Positions 51,442 through 62,584 of a stretch of 64,000 nucleotides of DNA are shown here, one piece after another (the stretch's first letter is position 1; the number at the start of each line of letters is the position of its first letter). The notes under the pieces are model-generated. The model searched no databases, was not told where the DNA came from, and saw only the letters and a program-made list of their open reading frames with translations. The DNA comes from Pacificimonas aurantium. Its GTDB lineage: Bacteria > Pseudomonadota > Alphaproteobacteria > Sphingomonadales > Sphingomonadaceae. A program made the translations under genes and the position numbers. The DNA lies in contig NZ_JAGSGB010000001.1 in assembly GCF_020092905.1 (NCBI RefSeq), positions 930,001-994,000 on the forward strand, given 5' to 3'.

Positions 51442-52412
51442 CAGGGGAGGGCGTGACGCGCCACGCCAGCTTCCTCGGTCTGCGCGCCGACAAGGATGCC
51501 GAAGATGTCGAGAGCGAGCGGGCCGTTGACGCGGAGAAGGTCGCGAACGCTCCTGCCGTGAAGATTTCGAGCGCGGAGCGCGTCGTCTTTCCGGATGCGG
51601 GTGTGACCAAGGGTGAACTGGCCGACTATGTTCGTGGCGCTGCGCCCATGATGCTGCCCTGGGCGGCAAAGCGGCCGATCAGTCTGGTCCGCTGCCCGCA
51701 GGGGCGCCAAAAACAATGCTTCTTCCAAAAGCACGACCCCGGCAGTTTCGGTCCGCATGTCCACGCTGTTCCCATCGTGGAGAAGGACGGCGACAAACAG
51801 GACTATCTCTATGTCGAAACCGCTGAAGGCCTGCTGGCCTGCGTGCAGATGGGCACGATCGAATTTCATGGATGGGGTGCGCGCATCGCGGATGTGGAAA
51901 AGCCCGACAGGCTGGTCATCGACCTCGATCCCGACGAAGGGTTGGACTTCGCCGACGTCCGGAAAGCGGCCTTGGAGGTTAGGGATCATCTCGCCGATAC
52001 CGGCCTGGTCAGCTTCCCGCTGCTGACGGGCGGCAAGGGCGTTCATATCGTCGCGCCGTTGACGCCCTCAGCCGAATGGCCGGAGGTGAAGGACTTTGCG
52101 AGCCGCTTTGCGCGCGCGATCGCGCAGGCAGAGCCGGACCGGTTTACGGCCACCATGTCGAAGGCGAAGCGAAAGGGCCGTATCTTCATCGACTGGTTGA
52201 GAAACCAGCGCGGATCGACTGCAATTCTCCCCTACAGCCCGCGCGCAAGGGCAGGGGCACCGGTGGCGGCACCGATCTCCTGGAACGAACTTAAGGATCA
52301 TAAAAGCGGCGCCACATTTTCCGTCAACGACCTGGACCGCCTCAAGCGGCGCGCAGCCTCGGCTGCGCTCGAGGGCTGGGGCGAAGCCGATCAGCGGCTT
52401 CCGGAATTGTAG
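51309..52412 (+). pseudogene. ligD: LigD, polymerase part (frameshifted continuation)
   Basis: 367 codons. The first 50 are the end of the ligase OB-fold (MEDLAGKMRRLERKTAPLDV). The primase-polymerase domain follows from about 85 with catalytic D205 and D207 (VIDLDPDEG), PHVHAVP and FPLLTGGKGVHIVAP. Together with the preceding frame this restores a normal phosphoesterase-ligase-polymerase LigD of about 814 residues. Translation might restart at this ATG (AGGA three bases before it), giving a separate polymerase, but this site is poor. Confidence 0.85.
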
Positions 52413-52422
52413 GAAAGGCCCG

Positions 52423-54240
52423 TCAGGCTGCGCCGCTCGACTTTCGCGGTACGTCGAACGGCATCTCGGCGCAGTAGACCCGGTTTCGTCCTGCCGCCTT
52501 TGCTGCGTAGAGCGCTTCATCCGCAGCGCGCAGGACCGTATCCTGATTGTCGCCGCGGCATAGCTGTCGCAGACCGAAGCTTGCCGACACGGAAATGGGC
52601 ACGCCGTCCTCGTCCAGGATATCCAGACCGTGGAGCTTGCGTCGCACGCGGTCGCACACGCGGGCGGCCTCTTCCAGACCCGCACCGGTCAGGATGAGCG
52701 CAAATTCTTCGCCGCCGATGCGGGCAAGCAGATCTCCGCTTCGCTTTTGCAATGTGACGGTGGCGGCAACGGTCTTCAGTACCTCGTCTCCCGAAGCGTG
52801 CCCATGCCGGTCGTTGATCTGCTTGAAATGGTCGAGGTCGAAAAGCGCCAGCGTCGCGGGACTGGTAGCCGGGAGATTCTGCAGCAGCTGTCCCATCTTC
52901 TCCGTGAAGGCACGGCGGTTCGGAATCTGCGTCAGAGGGTCGGTCTGCACCAGCTTCGACAGCATTTGCTGCGCCTCGCGATGATCGCTGATGTCGCGTA
53001 TCGAGCCGACGAGCGTCTTCCCGCCGTCCTTATGTTCAACCGCCCGCGCGATCATCTCCAGATAGATTCGTTCGCCATCGGCGCGGTCGAACGCCTGCTC
53101 CAGCGACACATCCCGGCCCGGGGCCCTCAGAGCGGAGGTCATGGCAGACTTTGCACGGCCGCGATCTTTCCTTGGGAAAAACAGCAGGAAGGACCGGCCA
53201 AGCATACGGTCGCTTTCGATACCGGTAAGATTTCCCATGGCAGGCGAAGCGTATGTGACGCGCCCCGATTCGGAGAGACGCAGCGTGCCGTCGGCGGAAT
53301 GACTGGCCATCATCCGGAAGTGCGACTCGTTTTCCTCCGCACGGCGCAGGAGCGAGCGGACAGTCTTGAGAGCGGCCGAGACGGGCAGGGCGGTAAGGAA
53401 CGTGACCGCTAGGAACAGCTGGAGGACATGAACCTGGATCGGTGAGGAGACACCCAGTGCGGCGATCGGACCGACACCGATCAGGGTCGTGGTCGTCCCG
53501 ATGGCGGCGACGATCACCAGGGCGACAGACGCGCCCACCCTGCCGGCGACGAGCGTGGCGAACACCATCGGCAGCACAGCCACGAACAGCAGCGGAAAGG
53601 GCTGCAGGAAGACGAGAAGAGCGAACAGCGAAAGCGCAACGAACGCCACAAGGGCGTCCACATATTCGCGCCGGGTGCTCGTCCTGAACCAGTCGGCAAC
53701 CTCTCCGCGCCATAGCATGATCGCGAGCGGCATAACGATGAGAGTGCCTAGCCCATGACCGGCCGCCCAGCGGAACCAGCTGTCGAAGAAGGGCTGATCG
53801 GTGAAGGGTACGGTAACGAACGCTGCCGGTACTGCGATTGCACTTGGAACGAGTACGCCCGCGACAAAGGTGAAAACGACGACGCCGCCGACCGTCTCCA
53901 GAAAGTCCATGCGCGGCCGCAGCCGTCGCAGCAGTTCGGCCGTGAGGACGCATTCGAGAGGGGCAAGGGGTGCAAGAAGCGCCGAAACGGTGGGATGGAT
54001 ACCGAAAAGTGCGGATGCGATGCAGATGGCGATGAACGCGGCGCCGACATGCATCCAGCGTTCCCTCGCCGGCAGGGTCAGAAGAGCCGCCACGACGACG
54101 CCGTTCGTCAGCCATACGATCGCGAGACCGCCATTCACGCGCGACAAGGCGAGCGTGGCGGCGGAAAGTCCGAAATAGACCGCAAAGCCGATGGCTGCGC
54201 GTACGAACGCCGAATTGTTCGGACTGGCCGGGGGGCCCAT
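52423..54240 (-). CDS. MASE1-PAS-GGDEF diguanylate cyclase
   Basis: 605 residues. An N-terminal MASE1-type sensor with about eight membrane helices (residues 10-290), a PAS domain (about 300-420; TYASPAMGNLTGIESDRMLG), and a GGDEF domain with active-site GGEEF near residue 508 and FDLDHFKQINDRHGH. An RSGD inhibitory site lies five residues before GGEEF, so product inhibition is expected. It makes cyclic di-GMP. No EAL domain. GGGAG site before the ATG at 54240; a longer frame upstream is rejected. Confidence 0.93.
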   Translation of the reverse strand: MGPPASPNNSAFVRAAIGFAVYFGLSAATLALSRVNGGLAIVWLTNGVVVAALLTLPARERWMHVGAAFIAICIASALFGIHPTVSALLAPLAPLECVLTAELLRRLRPRMDFLETVGGVVVFTFVAGVLVPSAIAVPAAFVTVPFTDQPFFDSWFRWAAGHGLGTLIVMPLAIMLWRGEVADWFRTSTRREYVDALVAFVALSLFALLVFLQPFPLLFVAVLPMVFATLVAGRVGASVALVIVAAIGTTTTLIGVGPIAALGVSSPIQVHVLQLFLAVTFLTALPVSAALKTVRSLLRRAEENESHFRMMASHSADGTLRLSESGRVTYASPAMGNLTGIESDRMLGRSFLLFFPRKDRGRAKSAMTSALRAPGRDVSLEQAFDRADGERIYLEMIARAVEHKDGGKTLVGSIRDISDHREAQQMLSKLVQTDPLTQIPNRRAFTEKMGQLLQNLPATSPATLALFDLDHFKQINDRHGHASGDEVLKTVAATVTLQKRSGDLLARIGGEEFALILTGAGLEEAARVCDRVRRKLHGLDILDEDGVPISVSASFGLRQLCRGDNQDTVLRAADEALYAAKAAGRNRVYCAEMPFDVPRKSSGAA

Positions 54241-54366
54241 GCGGAAATACTCCCTCGGGACCGCGCCTCTCGGGCACGGCCCTTTCCAAAACATTCGCCC
54301 CGATTCTTGACCCCGTGCGCCTTGTGGCATTTCGTCCGGCACCCGTCCAGCACGCAGGATATGAAA

Positions 54367-54397
54367 CGGCCCGGAAGGAGGGTGTCCTTCCGGGCCG
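54367..54397 (-). terminator. Terminator of groESL
   Basis: Perfect 13-bp stem CGGCCCGGAAGGA/TCCTTCCGGGCCG (5-base loop), read on the minus strand after groEL and followed by TTTCAT. Also in position to stop a plus-strand read, but no gene precedes it there. Confidence 0.75.
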
Positions 54398-54438
54398 AAA
54401 CTGGCTCTGCCATGGACAGAGCGGTGAGGGAGGCGGAC

Positions 54439-56100
<1,662 letters not shown>

Positions 56101-56145
56101 CTACCTTTCGTAATAGATTGGAAGAAAAGAAGAAAAGCCGCTGCC

Positions 56146-56433
56146 TCAGGCCATGATGCCGAGGATGTCGCTTTCCTTCATGATGATCAGGTCTTCGCCA
56201 TCGATCTTGACCTCGGTACCGGACCATTTGCCGAAGAGGATCTTGTCGCCTGCCTTCACCTCGAGCGGGGAAATCTCGCCGGCATCGTTGCGCGCGCCCG
56301 AACCGGCAGCGACGACTTCGCCTTCCTGCGGCTTTTCCTTGGCGGTGTCCGGAATGATGATGCCGCCCGCGGTCTTTTCGTCGGCCTCGATACGGCGGAC
56401 GAGAACGCGGTCGTGCAGAGGACGGAAGTTCAT
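56146..56433 (-). CDS. groES: Co-chaperonin GroES
   Basis: 95 residues ([20 protein letters not shown], then KSDILGIMA-type end). Cap of GroEL. First gene of the operon, behind a CIRCE operator. Confidence 0.98.
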   Translation of the reverse strand: MNFRPLHDRVLVRRIEADEKTAGGIIIPDTAKEKPQEGEVVAAGSGARNDAGEISPLEVKAGDKILFGKWSGTEVKIDGEDLIIMKESDILGIMA

Positions 56434-56477
56434 GTTGCGTCACCCTTCTCGTTATGAATGGATGTGAAAAACTGGCG

Positions 56478-56541
56478 TTGGCACTCCAACGTGGAGAGTG
56501 CCAACGGCGAGCGATATGTGCAGCAGTTCATCCGCTGTCAA
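56478..56541 (-). promoter_or_regulatory. groESL promoter and CIRCE operator
   Basis: CIRCE inverted repeat TTGGCACTC-N9-GAGTGCCAA at 56478-56504; the consensus TTAGCACTC carries one change, balanced in the other arm. Upstream on the minus strand, TTGACA (56536-56541), a 17-base spacer and CATATC (56513-56518) place the transcription start next to the operator. HrcA repression is predicted; hrcA is not in the window. Confidence 0.9.
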
Positions 56542-56693
56542 CATTGGCCGATTGCGAAATTTTCGTGACCCGGCAGCCCGGCCGGGCGAGTGAACCAGCG
56601 GGCAATTTGCCCTAGACGCTACGTCGCGGTTGGACTGAAGCTGGTGTGTGACTACCTTGTGGGCAAGACCCTAGCGAAAGCAGTATTTCCTCC

Positions 56694-58574
56694 ATGGCTC
56701 TCCTAAAAGGCTTCTGGAAGCTTCTTGTCGGCATCAAGGACTTCCTCGTCCTCCTCCTGATGGTGCTGATCTTTGCCGGTATCGTCACGGCTATGAACCA
56801 GGAGGAGGAGCTTCCCCAGGTGGCGGGTGGCGGTGCGCTGACCGTGCCATTGACCGGGTTCCTCGTGACCCAGCGGCAGGACATCGATCCCGTCGCGCTG
56901 TTCACAGGTGCAGAGATCGCGCCGGAAATCGAAACGCGCGAACTGGTGCGCATGCTGGAGCGGGCAGCCGGCGACGACCGTATCGACTCCGTGGTTCTCG
57001 ACATGGACGGGTTTCTCGGCGGCGGCCTCGCCAACGTGCAGGCGGTGGCGGACGCGGTGGTGGAGTTCCGCGAAAGCGGTAAGCCCGTTTATGCCTTTGC
57101 CAGCGCCTATCTGGACGCCGGCTGGCTGATCGCGGCCCATGCGGACGAAGTCTCCCTGGCGCCGCTCGGAACGGTGCTGGTGCAGGGCCCCGGCGGCTCG
57201 CAGCTCTATTTTGGAGAGGCGCTGGAAAAGCTGAACGTCAACGTCAACGTCTTTCGCGTGGGAACCTACAAGTCCGCGGTCGAGCCCTATACGCTCACCG
57301 AGGCGTCGGAACCGGCTCGCCGGGCGCGGCAGGCCCTCGCGGATGATCTGTGGGCAAACTATCTGCAGGACGCGGAAGCCGCGCGGCCGCAGGCGAACCT
57401 CTCTGCTTATGTGGAGAACCTTCCCGGCCAGGTAAGAAACGCCGGGGGCGACTTTGCGCGCGCAGCACTGGAGGCGGGGCTTGTCGACCGCCTCGAAACC
57501 AGGGCGACCTTCGAGCAGCTGATGGCCGAACGGGTGGGCGATGCCGACGACATGCCGGGCGGGTATCTCGCGACCGACTTCTGGGCGTATCTCGAGACAG
57601 TCTCCGAGCCGGGCGGCGATGCCGTCGGCATCATCGACGTGACGGGAACGATCGTCGATGGCGAAGCCCCGGCAGGCACCGCCGGGGGCGAAACGATCGC
57701 GAACCTGGTCGAACTGGCCGTCGCGGACAGCGATATAAAGGCGCTGGTCGTCAACATCGATTCCCCGGGCGGTTCGGTCACTGCCTCGGAAACGATCCGT
57801 CAGGCGCTTCTGCAGGCGCGCGCGGAGGGCCTGCCCGTCATCGCCCGCTTCGGTCCGGTGGCGGCATCCGGCGGCTACTGGGTGGCGACCGCGGCAGATA
57901 CGGTCGTGGCGGCGCCGACGTCGATCACCGGCTCCATCGGGGTCTTCATGGTCTTGCCGACCTTCGAGGACACGCTTGCCGAGATCGGTGTGAACGCCGA
58001 TGGGGTTGGGACGACCCCTCTGTCCGGCGCTCCCGACCTCGCCGACGGACTAAGCGCTCCGATAGAGGAGCTTCTGCAACTGTCGGTTGAGGATATCTAC
58101 CGCCGGTTCGTAGGCATCGTCGCAGAAGCCCGGGGCCTGGACCCGGAGCGAGTTGACGAGATCGCCCAGGGCCGGGTCTGGTCCGGCGGTGCCGCCCGGC
58201 AGCTCGGCCTCGTCGACCGGTTCGGCTCGCTGGAAGACGCTGTCGCGGCGGCGGAGGAAGCCGCCGGTTATTCGGTCGGCGAGCTTGCGGTCGTGGAAGT
58301 GCGCGAGCCGAAGCCGTTCTTCGTGCAGCTGGCCGAGGACTTCCTCGAGATGGATGCGAAGGCGCGCGTGTCGGCCACCATCCCCCACTCCGCCATCGAT
58401 ACGCGCCTAGCGCAGCAGCGGGCGGTTCTTGAGCGGGCCGCCATCGACGCAGCCGCGGTGGCAGCGGGGCCGGCCATGCAGGCACGGTGTCTCAGCTGCG
58501 ACATGGCGGGCCGTCCCGTGCAACCGAGGGAAAGGACCGGCATGCTGGAAGTCGTGAAAGCGCTGCTCGACTAA
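56694..58574 (+). CDS. sppA: Signal peptide peptidase SppA, 67K type
   Basis: 626 residues. N-terminal membrane anchor (about 18-34), then tandem S49 domains. Catalytic lysine K193 (VGTYKSAVEP) and nucleophile S392 (PVAASGGYW) sit 199 residues apart, as the pair K209/S409 in E. coli SppA. It degrades cleaved signal peptides in the inner membrane. A short cysteine pair CLSC lies near the C-terminus. Confidence 0.94.
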   Translation: MALLKGFWKLLVGIKDFLVLLLMVLIFAGIVTAMNQEEELPQVAGGGALTVPLTGFLVTQRQDIDPVALFTGAEIAPEIETRELVRMLERAAGDDRIDSVVLDMDGFLGGGLANVQAVADAVVEFRESGKPVYAFASAYLDAGWLIAAHADEVSLAPLGTVLVQGPGGSQLYFGEALEKLNVNVNVFRVGTYKSAVEPYTLTEASEPARRARQALADDLWANYLQDAEAARPQANLSAYVENLPGQVRNAGGDFARAALEAGLVDRLETRATFEQLMAERVGDADDMPGGYLATDFWAYLETVSEPGGDAVGIIDVTGTIVDGEAPAGTAGGETIANLVELAVADSDIKALVVNIDSPGGSVTASETIRQALLQARAEGLPVIARFGPVAASGGYWVATAADTVVAAPTSITGSIGVFMVLPTFEDTLAEIGVNADGVGTTPLSGAPDLADGLSAPIEELLQLSVEDIYRRFVGIVAEARGLDPERVDEIAQGRVWSGGAARQLGLVDRFGSLEDAVAAAEEAAGYSVGELAVVEVREPKPFFVQLAEDFLEMDAKARVSATIPHSAIDTRLAQQRAVLERAAIDAAAVAAGPAMQARCLSCDMAGRPVQPRERTGMLEVVKALLD

Positions 58575-58633
58575 TCCCGGCGGGCGTAGCTTCGCTTGGC
58601 TGGATCGCCTTTCAGGCGGCTCGCCGCGGTGCG

Positions 58634-59527
58634 CTACCGAGCGCGTGCCCGCTCATATGTCCCAAGGACGCGAACCCATTTGGTGAAATAGCCAAGCTCG
58701 TCCATGGCGCGGGCCACTTCCGGCTGATCGGGATGTCCCTCGATATCGATGTAGAATTCGGCGGCCTGGAAAACTCCGTCGCGCAGGTAGCTCTCGATCT
58801 TCGTCAGGTTGACGCCATTGGTGGCGAAGCCGCCCAGAGCTTTGAACAGCGCGGCGGGAACGGAGCGTACTTCGAACATAAGAGTGGTCATGACGTCCGC
58901 TTCGGCCGGCAGACTTGCCGGTTTCCGGGACAGGGCCACGAAGCGCGTGGTATTATGTTCTGCGTCTTCGATACCCCGCTCCAGGATGTCGAGGCCGTAG
59001 AGTTCGGCGGCGAGCGCGGACGCGATTGCCGCTCGTCCGGGCGCTGTCTCTTCGGCTACAAGCGCGGCCGCCCCGGCGGTGTCGAATGTGGGCCGGGGCT
59101 TTATGTCCCACGCTTCCAGGCGGCGGCGGCATTGGCCGAGTGCCTGGGCATGGCTGAACGCCTCGCGCACCTCCTCGCGCCGCGTTCCCGGACGGGCGAG
59201 CAGGCAGTGCGACACGCGGACGAAATGCTCATGCGTGATCGACAGGCCGCTTTCGGGCAGCAGAAAGTGGATGTCGGCTACGCGGCCATGCTGGGAATTC
59301 TCAATGGGAATCACCGCGTAACGTGCGCGGCCCTCGCTCACGGCATCTATGGCCGCGCCGAAACTGACGCAGGGGAGCGGGGCGAAGTCGGGAAACAATT
59401 CACGCACAGCCTGATGTGAATAGGCGCCGGGTGCACCCTGAAACGCCGCGGTGGTTTCGGGGGAGGCCTCTGCGGTTTGCGACAGGCGCGATACTAGCTC
59501 TCGGGCTTTCGGCGGGTAGGTATCCAT
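58634..59527 (-). CDS. pheA: Prephenate dehydratase with ACT domain
   Basis: 297 residues. Stand-alone PDT: FQGAPGAYSHQAVRELFP, PIENSQHGRVAD, and the substrate TRF motif in NTTRFVAL. C-terminal ACT domain (about 210-290) with LTKIESYLRDG for phenylalanine feedback. No chorismate mutase domain. It makes phenylpyruvate. Diverges from the cytochrome gene. Confidence 0.94.
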   Translation of the reverse strand: MDTYPPKARELVSRLSQTAEASPETTAAFQGAPGAYSHQAVRELFPDFAPLPCVSFGAAIDAVSEGRARYAVIPIENSQHGRVADIHFLLPESGLSITHEHFVRVSHCLLARPGTRREEVREAFSHAQALGQCRRRLEAWDIKPRPTFDTAGAAALVAEETAPGRAAIASALAAELYGLDILERGIEDAEHNTTRFVALSRKPASLPAEADVMTTLMFEVRSVPAALFKALGGFATNGVNLTKIESYLRDGVFQAAEFYIDIEGHPDQPEVARAMDELGYFTKWVRVLGTYERARAR

Positions 59528-59650
59528 GGCGCGGCCTTCCCTCACCAAGTCGCACCGACTTGGCAAGATTGCACGGTCTCCTTATGAAGGCGGCGATTTC
59601 GCGCGCCCGTTGCGGCGCAGGCCTGTATCTTCTCAAAGGACCGACACCTC

Positions 59651-60364
59651 GTGGACAGTTTCGAGTGGAACAAGATCATCGGCTGGGTACTGGCGGCGGC
59701 AATCGCCGTCCTGGGCCTCAGCATCGTTTCCGGCGCCGCGTTCGATACCGACCGGCCCGAGGAAATGGGCTTCTTTGTTGACGTTCCCGAGGAAGCCGGC
59801 GCTGCCGAAGACGAAGTCGACCCGATGGTCGAACTGGCGCTCGCCATGCAGCAGGCCGATCCGGCCCGCGGCGAAGCCGTTTTCAAGAAGTGCGCGACCT
59901 GCCACACGATCGAACAGGGCGGTGCGAACAAGCAGGGTCCCAACCTGTGGGCCGTCGTCGGACGCGATGTCGGCAGCCATGCTGGCTTTGCCTATTCCAG
60001 CGCGCTCGAGGAAGAGCCCGGCAACTGGGACTGGGAAAAGCTGAACGCCTATATCGAGAGCCCGCGTTCCGCGATTCCCGGCAACGTCATGTCCTTCGCG
60101 GGCCTGTCCGATGTGCAGGACCGCGCGAACCTCTTCGCCTATCTGCATGACATGGGTGGCCAGATCGACTTGCCCGCTCCGCCGCTGCCGGAAGAGCTCG
60201 CCGCCGAGGATCCGGAAGGCACCGGCCCCGAGGCCGCGAAGGCTGAGGACGTGCCGGAAGCCGACTTGGCGGACGCGCAGGAGGTGCCTGAGAGCAATAT
60301 CGGTGGCCCCGCTGCCGAAAATCAGGACACGACCGACGCCGACGAGGTCAGCGAAGGCGAGTAA
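59651..60364 (+). CDS. Membrane-anchored cytochrome c (CycM/c552-like)
   Basis: 237 residues. One N-terminal membrane helix (IIGWVLAAAIAVLGLSIVSG), heme site C81-x-x-C84-H85 and axial M147 in PGNVMSFAG. Class I cytochrome c that can carry electrons to terminal oxidases. The last 70 residues are an unusual acidic, Pro/Ala-rich tail. GTG start. Its end overlaps the DUF418 gene by 17 bases in opposite orientation. Confidence 0.93.
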   Translation: MDSFEWNKIIGWVLAAAIAVLGLSIVSGAAFDTDRPEEMGFFVDVPEEAGAAEDEVDPMVELALAMQQADPARGEAVFKKCATCHTIEQGGANKQGPNLWAVVGRDVGSHAGFAYSSALEEEPGNWDWEKLNAYIESPRSAIPGNVMSFAGLSDVQDRANLFAYLHDMGGQIDLPAPPLPEELAAEDPEGTGPEAAKAEDVPEADLADAQEVPESNIGGPAAENQDTTDADEVSEGE

Positions 60365-61613
60365 GGGGCGGGGGCCTGCCATAGGTCCCCCAGCGCCACA
60401 GCCATTCCAGTGGACCGTAACGGAAGTGCTTCAGCCAGATGTGGCTGAACGCTATCTGCAGACCCAGAATGAGAATGGCGAGGCCCCATAGAGCCGCGAT
60501 TCCGAACCGGTCATATTGATCGAGGGCGAAGCCGGGGAACAGCAGCCACTGGCAGATCATCGTCTGGCCGATATAGGTCGTGAGCGCGAGTCGCCCGGCT
60601 GGGGCGAAGAGGCGCATGAGCCCGTCGGCACGGCCCGCGGTGTAGAGCCAGCCCAGCGCGCCAAGATGTCCTAGTGTGACAAGGACGCGGCCCGGCTGGT
60701 CGGACCAGAGCAGCATGGGAATTTCGGCCGCGAAGCCGCTGTGCCATTGCTGCCACCATTCGGCGATATTGAGCGGAATGCCGAGGCCGTAGCCGGCGGC
60801 AAGCATCCATCTATAGGCCGAGGGCTGGCCCTGTCCCGAAAGGATGCCGAGCTGCATCAATGCGCCGCCGAGCAGCATCATCGCAATCGGCTCGAACAGC
60901 CAGATGCGTGAGGCGGACAGGCTGTTGAGCTCGTTCGCAATGCCGACCTTGTAGTGAACATTCTCCGCAACGCCGCCGGCTCGCGCCTGACGGGACTCGG
61001 CCACGCGGTCGTCGCTGGGGGCGAGCTTCTCCAGATAGGCGCTCCAGTCTGACACGCGCTGATCGGTTTCGTCCGCGCCGCGCGCTGCCGCCCCCTCCGC
61101 GAACGCGCGCATGTTCATGAGGCCGGCGCTTGCGCCGAGGCCGAGGCCGGTCAGGAGGACCAGCCCGGCAACGCCAGCTCCGATCATCTGGCGCGGCTCC
61201 ATCTCCTTGGCGAACCAGAGAAGGAGGCCCGCCAGCCCGTAGATGAGAAGGATGTCCCCGGGCCAGAGCAGCAGGTATGAATGCACGAGGCCGAACAGGA
61301 TCAGGAGGACGGTGCGCCTGTAGTAGGTCGCCGCGCCCATTCCCCGGCTTGCCATCAGAACGAAGCCTGCCCCGAAAAGCATGGAGAGGAGGCCGCGCAT
61401 CGTCCCTTCCACGAACACCATCTGAAACCACCAGACGGCCTGGTCGAGCCCTGTCCAGCTGGGTCCGATACGCGGGTCGCGCTCGATCCCCGCAACGCTG
61501 CCCATGATCCAGATGTTGACGAACAGGATACCGCAAATCGCGATCCCGCGCAGACCATCTAGGAACGGGAGTCGGTCTCGGGCGGTGGTCGGCGCGGCTA
61601 GCGGCGCGCTCAT
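60348..61613 (-). CDS. DUF418 family membrane protein
   Basis: 421 residues, about eight to ten membrane helices. Starts near DRLPFLDGLRGIAICGILFV and holds the DUF418 C-terminal part (APAGRLALTTYIGQTM, then RYGPLEWLWRWGTYG). Relatives include YeiB-type and acyltransferase-3-like proteins; function not established. The ATG at 61613 is chosen because the extension upstream has no similarity. Confidence 0.88.
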   Translation of the reverse strand: MSAPLAAPTTARDRLPFLDGLRGIAICGILFVNIWIMGSVAGIERDPRIGPSWTGLDQAVWWFQMVFVEGTMRGLLSMLFGAGFVLMASRGMGAATYYRRTVLLILFGLVHSYLLLWPGDILLIYGLAGLLLWFAKEMEPRQMIGAGVAGLVLLTGLGLGASAGLMNMRAFAEGAAARGADETDQRVSDWSAYLEKLAPSDDRVAESRQARAGGVAENVHYKVGIANELNSLSASRIWLFEPIAMMLLGGALMQLGILSGQGQPSAYRWMLAAGYGLGIPLNIAEWWQQWHSGFAAEIPMLLWSDQPGRVLVTLGHLGALGWLYTAGRADGLMRLFAPAGRLALTTYIGQTMICQWLLFPGFALDQYDRFGIAALWGLAILILGLQIAFSHIWLKHFRYGPLEWLWRWGTYGRPPPLTRLR

Positions 61614-61650
61614 TGCCCGCCGACGCCCCCGTTCGCCATGATGCACCAGA

Positions 61651-62331
61651 TCATCGGCAATAGGGGCCTCGCGGTCCCATATCCATGTGCAGATGATCGC
61701 GGTGAAACGCATCTCCGTCCGGGCCGATGACGATCTCGAACCGGTTGCAGGCCGCCTTGTGAACGTCGCGCAGGAAGGCAGTCTCGTCGCCCCCTGCCTT
61801 CCAGCCGCTTTCCACCTGAATCACTTTCCCGTTCTCCAGATGAAATGCGGCGATATCGACGGCGTTGCCGTAGGAATGCTCGGACAGCCGCCCGCCGGGC
61901 CGGGAATTGACCGGGCGGCAGGAATAGGTCCCCCAGCTTTGGATGCGCACCACGCGGCTGCCGAAATGGATTGCGGCCGCGCCCTGAACGTCTTCGCTGA
62001 TCCATTTGTAGAGCGAAGCCGCCGCCGGGCAGGAGATCGCGGTCAGGCCGGGGACGGGCACGCCAATATCGAGCAATTGGACGCCGTCGTCGAAACCGCA
62101 ACCCTCGGTCGTACGACGGGGCGGCAGGGGCCGGTATTCGATCGGAAGACGGTCGAGGCTGGCATAGCAGGCGGGTGCAGGTGCACCGGATGGCGGCGGA
62201 GTGTCGGCGGGCCGGTCGACGGGGGGCTGCGATCGCACAACGGGTCGCGGCCCGGCGCAGGCGCTGGCCAGGGCGACAAGCGCTACGGTGAGAACAAGGC
62301 CGGGGGCCGGACGCATCGAAAGAGACCGCAT
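61651..62331 (-). CDS. Extensin-like C-terminal domain protein (lipoprotein)
   Basis: 226 residues. N-terminal signal ending ASAC (C25), so a probable lipoprotein, then a Pro-rich linker and the extensin-like domain: CPAAASLYKWISEDVQ, SWGTYSCRPVN, SEHSYGNAVDIAAF and the C-terminal RDHLHMDMGPRG. The His/Asp pattern resembles D,D-carboxypeptidase-like peptidases, suggesting peptidoglycan work in the periplasm; unproven. Cysteines probably pair. Confidence 0.87.
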   Translation of the reverse strand: MRSLSMRPAPGLVLTVALVALASACAGPRPVVRSQPPVDRPADTPPPSGAPAPACYASLDRLPIEYRPLPPRRTTEGCGFDDGVQLLDIGVPVPGLTAISCPAAASLYKWISEDVQGAAAIHFGSRVVRIQSWGTYSCRPVNSRPGGRLSEHSYGNAVDIAAFHLENGKVIQVESGWKAGGDETAFLRDVHKAACNRFEIVIGPDGDAFHRDHLHMDMGPRGPYCR

Positions 62332-62561
62332 GTCCGCTCGATAGAATGGAGAGGCGCCGACGTCATCTGCTTGCTGCATCTGCTTGGGGGCTGCGGAACC
62401 CGCGCCGGGCTCCATTCGTCGATTTGGGGAATGCGAGCACGCGCCCGTTTCCGCCCGTCATGCCTCCGTCCAGCCTTTGGATGTCTCGAAAGGAACATTT
62501 GACTCGCGGACTGCCGACCCTAATTGCGGCGGCGGGCCACGCCGTCCCAACGCGGCGCGCG

Positions 62562-62577
62562 CTCTCTGTAAGGAGAG
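62562..62577 (+). promoter_or_regulatory. Small hairpin holding the serC ribosome binding site
   Basis: CTCTC (62562-62566) can pair with GAGAG (62573-62577), which includes the AGGAG site of serC, 9 bases before its GTG. Pairing would hide the ribosome binding site. Upstream GC-rich self-complementary sequence (from about 62527) may form a second stem. The placement recalls the serC leader RNA motif of alphaproteobacteria, but I cannot test the match. Confidence 0.4.
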
Positions 62578-62584
62578 AATATCA

